DNA from: Balneolaceae bacterium | GTDB lineage: Bacteria > Bacteroidota > Rhodothermia > Balneolales > Balneolaceae | Reading direction: 5' to 3' | DNA: 64,000 nt | Assembly (NCBI GenBank): GCA_020832415.1 | Contig: JAFIES010000072.1 | Location: 1 to 64,000 of the forward strand | Program-made: the position numbers and the translations under genes | Part shown: piece by piece, positions 19,986 to 28,939 of the stretch | Numbering within the stretch: the first letter of the stretch is position 1 | Layout of the letters: each line of letters starts with the position of its first letter | Notes under the pieces: model-generated | The model's database searches: none | What the model saw: only the letters and a program-made list of their open reading frames with translations | Told to the model about the DNA's origin: nothing

Positions 19986-20260
19986 TTTCAGTTTTTCTCT
20001 TAATAATCTGTACGAGAACCAGAAATAATGATCCGGTAGAGCGAGTTATCTCGTATATGTTTGTAGTTACGTAATGATATATTAGTACCCCGGTCCGATA
20101 AAGGAATCAAAAATAAATAGCTACACTTTTTATTTATCAAACTGCTCAAGTGTGGTCTGATGTTGTCCAGGCTTCATCAGGCAAATTTTTTTTAAGCAAC
20201 TTTGGGAGTATAAATATTATGATTGCTCTATCATAATCTATTATTGAACAAATTGTTTTT

Positions 20261-20464
20261 ATGAAAAAACCTTTAGTCTCTGTAGTTACACCTGTTTATA
20301 ATGGGGAAAAATATTTAGAAGAATGTATTGAAAGTGTTTTGAACCAGGACTATGATAATTTGGAGTTCATTATTATAGATGATTGCAGTCCCGATTCAAC
20401 CTGAGAAATAGTAATTAACTATGTTTCAATAGACAAAATTCGAGAGAAGTTTCAAAGAAACTAA
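20261..20464 (+). pseudogene. GT2-family glycosyltransferase N-terminal relic
   Basis: MKKPLVSVVTPVYNGEKYLEECIESVLNQDYDNLEFIIIDDCSPDST*EIVINYVSIDKIREKFQRN*; TGA at 20402 where Trp/Asp is common, second stop at 20462. Confidence 0.8.
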
Positions 20465-20473
20465 TCACTTGAT

Positions 20474-23248
20474 CTACTGTATCAACATCAGCTTCTCCGT
20501 TTTTACATCGTTGTCTGTTACCATTCTGTAGAAATAGACGCCGGATGATAGTCCGCTCATGTTAACGGGAACTTCGTAATAACCTGTATTGAATTCCTGA
20601 TCTTTGATGGATCGAATATGTGCTCCATTCGAATTAAACAGATCAATTCGAACGCGGGTTTGTTCGGGGATTACAATTGGAATGGTAGTATTTACTCTGA
20701 ATGGATTTGGGAAATTATCGCCCAGGGTTAATTCACCATCAGCAAATACAAATTCTATAGCGATAACTCTTGAAAGATCGAGCCCCGCGGCAACGGTAGT
20801 AAATGTAACTCTTTCTTCTCTTGTATTGGTGACTGAAAAAATGGCTTCTCCGTTTTCATCGGTTTCTTCCTGTATAGCAACAATTGTTGGGTTGCCGCCG
20901 GTTGGCCGAAGGGATACGGTGATGCCTTGTACAGGATCAAGGCGTGTATTTAATACCTGCACCCGTACTTCGCTGTCCTGAATTCCGGTGGCTAAAACAC
21001 GATCTCTGGTGAATTCAACTTGCGAAGCAGATGCGCTTACATTCACAGTGGTAACTTCCACAACTTCTGAGTCTAAACTGAGTCCATTTTCAAGTTGAGT
21101 TCTTAGCCGGTAGTAATATGTTGTTCCCGGGGTAAGTCCCGTTACGGTAAAACCTGTGCCTCCGCCAACATTTCGGCTTTGGTAGCCCGAAATATAATCC
21201 TCAAAATCTTCCGAACGGGAAACGTCTATTCGATAATTATTTGCATCATCTACTGCTTCCCAGTTTGCCCGGAATGAGACGGCTGTTCTGTTGGTGGCAT
21301 CTAAAGCAACAGGGGGTAGTAGAATATCCGTGGTAATTAAAACCTCATTGCCAAATGCCGAACCGTTTAGGTTTGTAGCATACGCCCGCACAAAATAATT
21401 GGTGCTGTGTTCTAGGCGTGTTAATGATACTGTAAAGTCTGTTTGTGGTGAATCAGTTGCCACACAATTATCGGCAAAACCGGGCATCTCTATTTTTGAA
21501 TAGCATACGCCGGTTTCAATTAGCTCAGAGCCACCATTATCGATAATGGTACCACCAATTATAGCATCAAAATATCCAATAGCTTGCGGTTCGTTTGTGG
21601 TAATTTCAGGTGTGTCCGTTCCAAGAGTAAAGAAATTTCGGTTTTGGCTGTAGCCTGTACCTGTTCGGTTTCTTGCATAAGCTCTTACATAATACGTTGT
21701 GCTCTGCTCAAGCCCGGTAATAGTTGCAGAAAGTTGATTGCCTCTGCTGTTCAGTTCTATGCACGTATCTGATAACGAGGGGTTGACAGATTTTGACCAG
21801 CAAATACCATTTGTAATGATAGCTTCACCGCCATCATCTGTAATTTCTGCTTCAACTGTGGCAGAGTTAGTTGTTATATCCTTTACATCATTAATAGTAA
21901 TTGTAGGCACAAAAAAGAGCGGATCTCCGTCTCTGTAGTCTGCAATTATGTGTTTTATTTCTCTCATACTACGTGCATTATCTGCCGGTGCACCACCAGC
22001 CGTGTATGATCCGGTTGGTGCCCCAAGATGGGTTACATTTGGGTTTGAAAAGGTGTTATAGGATAAATCGCCCTCATTATATGTCATTACAGAAACATAG
22101 CCACGGCCATCGTTTCCTGTCCATCTCCACCCGGTTGAATATTCAAAAATACCGCCTGCATTGCCTGCAGGATTAGCCTGTTGATTTCTGCTATGGTTGT
22201 TGCCCATATTATGGCCCATTTCATGAGCGTGAGTTGTTCCCATTGCTTGTTGAATCCGGGTGATGGAGAAACCTAACTCAGGCCTTCCATTTGGATTATT
22301 CATCAGCCACGCTATACCGCCTACATCATTTACGAATGTGAACATAGCCACAAGATCGGCGCCATATTCATTTCTCCATTCATGTACTTCTTCCAAATAA
22401 CCTGCATAGTCAGAACCAAAAGGATTAAAGGTTGGCGAAGCAGTTAAACGGCGTAAATCTCTAACAGACCCCCTGTTATCTCCAATACCCTGATCTTCAC
22501 GATAATCTACCAATGCCCTGTGAACTAAACGAAAAATGACATTAGTCTCGCCATTATCAGCAGATTGTTGTGCAACGGCCATCGATTCATTTATTACATT
22601 GTCTATTCCGCCAGCATTCAAATTCGCCCAGTCTTCAGCAAGTGGGGTATACACAATCATCACATCGATAACATCCAACCTGTCGGGATCTGCTGAAAAG
22701 GAAGGAACTTTCAGTGATTCTTTAGCAGGAATATTTTCTGATGTTAAGTCATGATCCACCCCACAGGAGACTTCATCAGTTTTGTGCGGATCAATGTGTA
22801 GCATTACATGCTTTTGGATATTCTGATCAAATTGCACCCTGTAATAAGTATGATTGGTAGTATTTTTGATGTTCGATGTTACCCGACCGTTTGAATACGA
22901 CATGGTAATACTGTCATACCAGTTTCCATCAATATAGCCTGTTATCGACCAATTGTTTTCATCATGATGGATTACACGCTGAACTTCTATTGGATACACA
23001 GTACCGGCACTGTTTGTAATGGAAAAGTCGCTTATATGATGATCTCTAAGGCTGTAGAGTATATCTGTATTGATTTCGAGGCCATCGGCAGAAATTTGTG
23101 ACCTGTCTTTTGCCGCCCATCCTTGTGGAGTGCTTTCTGTTGCCGTGAACAGTTCATTTACTGTTTGCGCATCAAGTGTAGATGTGATGATCAGAACAAA
23201 AAACAGAAGGTGAGAAATGAATAGTTTTGGTGTAAGAAAATTATGCAT
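20474..23248 (-). CDS. Secreted zincin metalloprotease with fibronectin-III-like domains and T9SS-type C-terminal sorting domain
   Basis: HAHEMGHNMGNNHS zinc motif, Met-turn SVMTY; FN3-like repeats; C-terminal GDNFPNPF...GVYFYRMVTDNDVKTEKLMLIQ. Confidence 0.88.
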   Translation of the reverse strand: MHNFLTPKLFISHLLFFVLIITSTLDAQTVNELFTATESTPQGWAAKDRSQISADGLEINTDILYSLRDHHISDFSITNSAGTVYPIEVQRVIHHDENNWSITGYIDGNWYDSITMSYSNGRVTSNIKNTTNHTYYRVQFDQNIQKHVMLHIDPHKTDEVSCGVDHDLTSENIPAKESLKVPSFSADPDRLDVIDVMIVYTPLAEDWANLNAGGIDNVINESMAVAQQSADNGETNVIFRLVHRALVDYREDQGIGDNRGSVRDLRRLTASPTFNPFGSDYAGYLEEVHEWRNEYGADLVAMFTFVNDVGGIAWLMNNPNGRPELGFSITRIQQAMGTTHAHEMGHNMGNNHSRNQQANPAGNAGGIFEYSTGWRWTGNDGRGYVSVMTYNEGDLSYNTFSNPNVTHLGAPTGSYTAGGAPADNARSMREIKHIIADYRDGDPLFFVPTITINDVKDITTNSATVEAEITDDGGEAIITNGICWSKSVNPSLSDTCIELNSRGNQLSATITGLEQSTTYYVRAYARNRTGTGYSQNRNFFTLGTDTPEITTNEPQAIGYFDAIIGGTIIDNGGSELIETGVCYSKIEMPGFADNCVATDSPQTDFTVSLTRLEHSTNYFVRAYATNLNGSAFGNEVLITTDILLPPVALDATNRTAVSFRANWEAVDDANNYRIDVSRSEDFEDYISGYQSRNVGGGTGFTVTGLTPGTTYYYRLRTQLENGLSLDSEVVEVTTVNVSASASQVEFTRDRVLATGIQDSEVRVQVLNTRLDPVQGITVSLRPTGGNPTIVAIQEETDENGEAIFSVTNTREERVTFTTVAAGLDLSRVIAIEFVFADGELTLGDNFPNPFRVNTTIPIVIPEQTRVRIDLFNSNGAHIRSIKDQEFNTGYYEVPVNMSGLSSGVYFYRMVTDNDVKTEKLMLIQ

Positions 23249-23351
23249 CTGAAAAAGATTATAAGAATACGAGTTAAGTTCTTAAATGTGTCTGAAGAAT
23301 TTGAACCTATATAGTTAATCGTTCATTCATTAACGTATTAAACGATTGGGA

Positions 23352-24677
23352 TTAGTATATACCAAGTTTATCAATTCTATGCTGAAATTGTTTAATGGCA
23401 AAATTTAAAAACCACTCTTTTTCAAGGCCAAATGGAACCACATCATACGGTTCGAATATTTCGTGGATTACATTTGTTGCATCATCAAGTAACGTTTCAA
23501 GGTGTTTTTCAAAGGATTCTTTGCAGTGGGGATTGTCCTCCAATAATCGATTTATTAAGTAGAGACCAAAGGCAATGTGGCGGGATTCATCCTGTTTCAG
23601 TTTTATGATTCCTTCCTGTAAACCCGGCAGCAAATTATTCTCGCGCAGCATTTTATGATAGGCTTCATACCCTGTTTCGGCAAGTGTTCCTTCTACAATT
23701 AAGTTGTACGTTCCGGAAGCTTTTAACTGGGCAAGAGGGGAGCTGTCTGAGTAGAGCCTGTTCAGGTCTTCAGGCAGCTGACGGTAGAACAATTTTTTAT
23801 AAAATGGTTTATGAAATCTCTCAAAATCGGGTCGCGTTACCATCACGCTTTTTACAAATCGTGCAAAGAATTCGGTGTGTTTTGCCTCTTCCCATAAAAA
23901 AGAGGTAAGGTAGATCTCCTCCTCAAGTCGACCCTCTTTTGAGAGTGTTTGTATCAATGGCAACAGATCAAGCGTTACAGCTTCTTCACCGGCCATAAAA
24001 AGTGCCGAAAGATGGATGATGATCTCTTTTTCTTCCTCAGAAAATTTCTTCCAATCCTCTTTGTCTTTTTCGAAGCTTATGTCAGCCGGGTCCCAAACTC
24101 CAAGTTTTTTAGATTTTTGAAATAGCTGCATGGGGAAGCTGTCAAAATCAAGCCCGCCTGTTGTTGTTTTGAATGAAGAGTGCTCTTTACGAATACTCAT
24201 TTTTTCAATCTTATTTGATATGAACGGTTCGTCAAGATCAGCTTCTATGTATGCGGGTGCTGTTTGAAGCAGAGCTTTCGCTGCCTCTTTCTGATTTGTA
24301 AGCATCACAAGACTGCCCTTTTCCAGTTTTAAGGCGCCTTTCATGATCATTATAGCCGGATCTTTTTTCAGCTCTATCAGCTTAAGCCAGGTATTCTCAC
24401 TTCCTGCGAGAATGATATCCGTGAGATCTATATCTTTTTCTTGTGCATATCTCAATTCATGGCACTCACCATACTGCAGGTCTAAGAAAAACCCTATGGC
24501 GTCATTTTTTTGAAGAATATCTGAGGGTGGCTCCATTCTTAATAGAACAGATGCATTCCAATCTTTTGCTTTTAAACGATAGAGTTTACTTTCTGCGAGA
24601 TTGTTTTTCCATGACACCATCCATTCTTCCGAAAAGTATCTCTTTGAAGGCGCCTCTTTTTTCTTGTTGAACCACAT
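23352..24677 (-). CDS. R2-like ligand-binding oxidase (R2lox-type) with N-terminal SCP2-like domain
   Basis: C-terminal: GGLDFDSFPMQLFQKSKKLGVWDPADISF, AGEEAVTLDL, WEEAKHTEFF, EGTLAETGYEAYHK, QDESRHIAFG. N-terminal: SENTWLKLIELKKDPAIMIMKGALKLEKGSLVMLTNQKEAAKALL. Confidence 0.85.
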   Translation of the reverse strand: MWFNKKKEAPSKRYFSEEWMVSWKNNLAESKLYRLKAKDWNASVLLRMEPPSDILQKNDAIGFFLDLQYGECHELRYAQEKDIDLTDIILAGSENTWLKLIELKKDPAIMIMKGALKLEKGSLVMLTNQKEAAKALLQTAPAYIEADLDEPFISNKIEKMSIRKEHSSFKTTTGGLDFDSFPMQLFQKSKKLGVWDPADISFEKDKEDWKKFSEEEKEIIIHLSALFMAGEEAVTLDLLPLIQTLSKEGRLEEEIYLTSFLWEEAKHTEFFARFVKSVMVTRPDFERFHKPFYKKLFYRQLPEDLNRLYSDSSPLAQLKASGTYNLIVEGTLAETGYEAYHKMLRENNLLPGLQEGIIKLKQDESRHIAFGLYLINRLLEDNPHCKESFEKHLETLLDDATNVIHEIFEPYDVVPFGLEKEWFLNFAIKQFQHRIDKLGIY

Positions 24678-24845
24678 AGAATTCGAAGTTTAATCTTTTA
24701 GATATGATTGGGCTTGTTATATCGTTAAGTTCGTTTGATTAGGCTAAAAATCAAATCATTTAATAATTCATTAAAAAACAATATTTTTAGTACACCAAAC
24801 AACACCATTAATATAACCATATAAACTAAATAAAAATAAATATAT

Positions 24846-26735
24846 ATGGATAGTATATACCCTGCTTACGATGTTATTGTTGTAGGAGCAGGACACGCCG
24901 GAAGTGAGGCGGCCGGAGCAGCCGCTAAATTAGGCGCAAAAACTCTTCTTATCACCATGAATATGGACGCTATTGCTAAGATGTCCTGTAATCCTGCTAT
25001 GGGTGGTGTTGCAAAAGGCCAGCTTGTTCGAGAGATTGACGCATTGGGTGGTTTGAGTGGTATTGTTAGCGATAAAAGCGGTGTACAGTTCAGAATGCTG
25101 AACAGAAGCAAGGGTCCGGCTATGTGGAGCCCGCGATGCCAGAGTGATCGTATGCTCTATGCGCAGTTGATGAGAGAAGAACTTGAAAAGATTCCAAACC
25201 TCCACTTCAGGCAGGATAATGTGGTGGATATACTAACCGATGATGAGGGTAAAATGGTTAATGGGGTGGTTACTCAAACCGGACAGATGTTCCGTTCTAA
25301 ATCTGTAGTACTTACCAGCGGTACATTTCTGAATGGTATTATTCATATCGGTGAAAGTCAGTACGGAGGGGGACGATCCGGCGAAAGAGCGTCTATTGGT
25401 ATTTCAGCATCACTCGAAAAGCTTGGTTTTGAAATTGGGCGGCTAAAAACGGGTACACCGCCAAGAATAGACGGCCGTTCCATTGATTACACGAAACTGG
25501 AAGTACAGTATGGAGATGAAGAACCCAGTCCGTTCTCTTTTATGACAGATGAATTGCCCGGTGTTGATGAGCAGCTAACTTGCTGGATCGGCTATACAAA
25601 CAGTGACGTTCACGAGACTCTTAAAACAGGTTTTGACCGAAGTCCTATGTTTAATGGCAGAATTAAATCGATCGGACCGCGCTACTGCCCAAGTATAGAG
25701 GATAAAATCAATCGATTTGCCGACAGGGACAGGCATCAGCTCTTTTTAGAGCCGGAAGGGTGGAATACCTATGAAATGTATCTGAACGGATTTAGCACAT
25801 CACTCCCTGAAGATGTTCAATATCATGCACTGAGGACCATTCCCGGATTTGAGAAAGCTGTGATGCTTCGCCCGGGTTATGCTATTGAATATGATTATTT
25901 TCCGCCATATCAAATTAAGCGAAGTCTCGAAACAAAGCGTGTAAACGGACTCTTCTTTGCGGGGCAAATTAACGGCACTACAGGATATGAAGAGGCTGCG
26001 TGCCAGGGATTGATGGCAGGAATTAATTCTGCGCTTCTTGTGCAGGAAAAAGAACCTTTCGTTCTCAAGCGTTCTGAAGCATACATTGGTGTATTGGTAG
26101 ATGACCTTATAAATAAAGGTACTGAAGAGCCTTACAGAATGTTTACTTCAAGGGCAGAACACAGAATACTACTTCGCCAGGACAATGCAGATCTTCGCCT
26201 TACCGAGCTGGGCAGGAAAATTGGATTGGCAGATGAAGAGCGATACAACAGGTATGTAAAAAAGAAGAGTGAAATCGACCGGCTTTATGATTTGATCAGT
26301 GATTACACGGTTCGTCCTGAAAAGATGGATTCTATGCTGCTTGAAAAAGGTACAACGGTTCTAAGCCAGCCCGTAAAAGCGAAATCCTTAATACCGAGAC
26401 CGGAAATTCACCTGCAAGATCTGCTTGATGCGGATGATGAGCTGAACGAGAAAGTAGAAGTAATCACAAAAAGCCGAGATGTTATTGAGCAAGTAGAAAT
26501 TCAGGTTAAGTATGATGGCTACATACAGCGGGAATTCGAAATGGTTAAAGAGCTAAGCCGACAGGAAAACACCAGAATTCCCGAAAAGCTTGATTATGAG
26601 AAGATTAAGAGCCTTTCAAACGAGGGAAAAAGCAAACTCGATAAGATTAAACCGGAAACCATAGGTCAGGCATCGAGAATCAGCGGGGTATCCGCAAGTG
26701 ACTTAGCGGTTCTTATGGTCTATTTGAAAGGGTAG
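24846..26735 (+). CDS. mnmG: tRNA uridine-5-carboxymethylaminomethyl modification enzyme MnmG
   Basis: [83 protein letters not shown]. Confidence 0.97.
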   Translation: MDSIYPAYDVIVVGAGHAGSEAAGAAAKLGAKTLLITMNMDAIAKMSCNPAMGGVAKGQLVREIDALGGLSGIVSDKSGVQFRMLNRSKGPAMWSPRCQSDRMLYAQLMREELEKIPNLHFRQDNVVDILTDDEGKMVNGVVTQTGQMFRSKSVVLTSGTFLNGIIHIGESQYGGGRSGERASIGISASLEKLGFEIGRLKTGTPPRIDGRSIDYTKLEVQYGDEEPSPFSFMTDELPGVDEQLTCWIGYTNSDVHETLKTGFDRSPMFNGRIKSIGPRYCPSIEDKINRFADRDRHQLFLEPEGWNTYEMYLNGFSTSLPEDVQYHALRTIPGFEKAVMLRPGYAIEYDYFPPYQIKRSLETKRVNGLFFAGQINGTTGYEEAACQGLMAGINSALLVQEKEPFVLKRSEAYIGVLVDDLINKGTEEPYRMFTSRAEHRILLRQDNADLRLTELGRKIGLADEERYNRYVKKKSEIDRLYDLISDYTVRPEKMDSMLLEKGTTVLSQPVKAKSLIPRPEIHLQDLLDADDELNEKVEVITKSRDVIEQVEIQVKYDGYIQREFEMVKELSRQENTRIPEKLDYEKIKSLSNEGKSKLDKIKPETIGQASRISGVSASDLAVLMVYLKG

Positions 26736-27383
26736 GTGTTTCACGTGAAACAAAATATTATTAAAAAGCAGATAGATGCTGAGGTGCTAAAATCAGCAAG
26801 AGAAATTTATAAAATCAATGAAGGAAAACTTGAGCAGTATATAGACCTGCTTCTCAGTTGGAATGAAAAAATTAACCTGGTGAGCCGTACTGTTTCACGT
26901 GAAACGGTGAGAGAACATGTTATTCATTCATTGATTCCGGTAGCATTAAATATCGTAGATACCCATAAAAACTGGATCGATGCAGGTTCCGGTGGTGGTC
27001 TTCCGGGTATTCCATTGGCCATCTGTTGCGAGAATTCAAAGTGGATATTGAATGATAACGTAAAGAAAAAAATGAGGGCTGCTGATGATATCATTCAGGG
27101 GCTCGGGTTGAAAAATGCCGGCACCGCAGCGAAAAGTATTTCGCTAATTGATATAAAGCGGGGGACAGGAATTGTTACAAAGCATGCCTTTAAAATTGAG
27201 GACCTGTTGCGCCTGCTCAATAAAAAACCGTGGGAAAAAATCATTATGTGGAAGGGTGCAGTCGATGCTGAAAATGAGATTCGCAGATCCAAAAAAAGAA
27301 TAAAAGCTCAAATTTTGGAGTTCAGCTTTGGCGCTGAAGAGTCTTTTTATGAGGGTAAGGCTATTGTAGTGATAGAAAAATAG
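26736..27383 (+). CDS. rsmG: 16S rRNA (guanine527-N7)-methyltransferase RsmG (GTG start)
   Basis: YIDLLLSWNEKINLVSRTVSRETVREHVIHSLIPV, WIDAGSGGGLPGIPLAI. Confidence 0.93.
   Translation: MFHVKQNIIKKQIDAEVLKSAREIYKINEGKLEQYIDLLLSWNEKINLVSRTVSRETVREHVIHSLIPVALNIVDTHKNWIDAGSGGGLPGIPLAICCENSKWILNDNVKKKMRAADDIIQGLGLKNAGTAAKSISLIDIKRGTGIVTKHAFKIEDLLRLLNKKPWEKIIMWKGAVDAENEIRRSKKRIKAQILEFSFGAEESFYEGKAIVVIEK
26737..26752. promoter_or_regulatory. parS-type ParB binding site 1
   Basis: TGTTTCACGTGAAACA, perfect 16-bp palindrome identical to the classical parS consensus. Confidence 0.88.
26891..26906. promoter_or_regulatory. parS-type ParB binding site 2
   Basis: TGTTTCACGTGAAACG, 15/16 match to the same palindrome, inside rsmG. 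Confidence 0.82.
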
Positions 27384-27421
27384 CCGGAGTTTTAATTCGC
27401 ACCCTGATAGAAAGTATTTAT

Positions 27422-27652
27422 TTTAGCGTAAGTTCGATATAACATTTAAAAGAATCGCCAGTTAGAGCGCAGTCCCGACGCTTTTCAGGAGGGTCGAAGT
27501 CGCTCATTTTCTGAACACGAAGTGAAAACTCATATATCGCTCCGCGTGCAAAAGATGAGCGACTTCTCCCGATTGAACTGCATCGGGATGCGCTCAATAT
27601 GACGGGCTCAGTCATATAATTCATTTTTATTTCGAACTCACGTTATTTTAGC
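27422..27652. repeat. Nested inverted-repeat intergenic element (MITE/palindromic-repeat-like)
   Basis: Outer arms TTTAGCGTAAGTTCGATATAA / TTATTTCGAACTCACGTTATTTTA; inner arms GAGCGCAGTCCCGACGC...GAAGTCGCTCAT (27465-27507) and ATGAGCGACTTC...GCATCGGGATGCGCTC (27555-27595). Confidence 0.75.
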
Positions 27653-27721
27653 ATAGAATCAAGTGCTGCTTATCGATTATTTGCGCACAAAAAAACCGGA
27701 ACAGAAACCAACAATAAAGCG

Positions 27722-28681
27722 ATGTCAAGACTAAAAAGCTCAGAACGAAGGATGAAACTCATCCTGAAACTTCAGCAATCAAAAGAGAGAATAACTGCGG
27801 ACAAACTGGCCCGTGAATTTGGAGTAAGCAGGAGAACTATCTTTAGAGATTTCAACGCTTTATCTGAAGTTGAGGTGCCCGTTACATGGGATGAATACCG
27901 TGGTTATGGAATTATGGAGGGATATTCCGTCCCTCCACTTATGTTCAATCAAAAAGAACTGGCCACTATACTGGTTGGGCTTAATTTTGTGAAATCACAA
28001 GTTGATAAAAACCTGATTGATGACGCAAAGGGTGTGGAGCTGAAAATTAAAAATGCACTGCCAAAAGAGCTGAAGGCATACATGGAGTCTTTGGATAACA
28101 AAACCATTGTTGATCCATTTCTTCATTTTGGCCATGAAAAGAAAGAGGGTGGAAATTGGTATGCATTAAGCAATGCGATTTCCGAAAGGCGAACAATTAC
28201 TTTTGAGTATAAAAGCCAGAGCGATTCAAAGGTGGCGGAAAGAAAAGTGGATCCATATCTGTTGGTCTTTTATCGCGACCATTGGAACATGATCGGATTT
28301 TCACACAAAAGAGACGCCATTCGGAATTTTGTGCTCGATAGAATGAAAAATGTCAAAATTTTGGACCAAAATTTTGAAGAGAAGGAAAATATCAACGCAG
28401 AGGGCTTAATTTTTAGATCTAACGAATTAGGAACGGATGTAAAGGTACTAGTCGATAAAAGCGCCGATCGTGCGTTTAGGGCCAATTTGCCAACGAAGAT
28501 ATTTAAGGAATCGGCCGAAAATAATAAAAAAATTAAAGTTTGGTTCCGTTTTGAAAATCTTGGCTTTTTGAATGAGTGGTTGCTGCAGTTCGGAAACAGA
28601 GTGAAAATTCTCGGGCCGAAAGAGCTTATCAAAAAAAGAGAGGAGTTATTGAGGGAGATGTTAGATCAACAAGCCGGCTGA
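27722..28681 (+). CDS. HTH + WYL-domain transcriptional regulator (YafY-type)
   Basis: ITADKLAREFGVSRRTIFRDFNALSEVEVPV; ISERRTITFEYKSQSDSKVAERKVDPYLLVFYRDHWNMIGFSHKRDAIRNFVLDRM. Confidence 0.9.
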   Translation: MSRLKSSERRMKLILKLQQSKERITADKLAREFGVSRRTIFRDFNALSEVEVPVTWDEYRGYGIMEGYSVPPLMFNQKELATILVGLNFVKSQVDKNLIDDAKGVELKIKNALPKELKAYMESLDNKTIVDPFLHFGHEKKEGGNWYALSNAISERRTITFEYKSQSDSKVAERKVDPYLLVFYRDHWNMIGFSHKRDAIRNFVLDRMKNVKILDQNFEEKENINAEGLIFRSNELGTDVKVLVDKSADRAFRANLPTKIFKESAENNKKIKVWFRFENLGFLNEWLLQFGNRVKILGPKELIKKREELLREMLDQQAG

Positions 28682-28893
28682 TCTTTTCCAGAAGTGAGAT
28701 CAAATCTGTAGAGATCAATCAATTCTCTAATATCAGAATTGTTTTCGTTTTTGATTTGATATGCCGTCAACTCAGTGATAAAATAGTCGCGCCAAACCTT
28801 TTTGTTCAGAATCGTTTTGTTGAGCTTATCGGCTTCCTCATCCGACAGGTCACCACGCAGAAACTGATGAATTTTATAATGTATACTTTTCAT
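28666..28893 (-). CDS. Small hypothetical protein, tail overlaps the WYL regulator tail
   Basis: MKSIHYKIHQFLRGDLSDEEADKLNKTILNKKVWRDYFITELTAYQIKN...; soluble composition, anti-sigma-like N-terminus by eye. Confidence 0.4.
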   Translation of the reverse strand: MKSIHYKIHQFLRGDLSDEEADKLNKTILNKKVWRDYFITELTAYQIKNENNSDIRELIDLYRFDLTSGKDQPAC

Positions 28894-28939
28894 ACAAACA
28901 CCTTTTATTGTATGAACCACAAAAAGCAAAAACCTTACA

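Noticed and set aside
27418-27624. 68-aa - strand ORF
   Set aside because: Coincides with the nested inverted-repeat element; translation looks like repeat DNA rather than protein.
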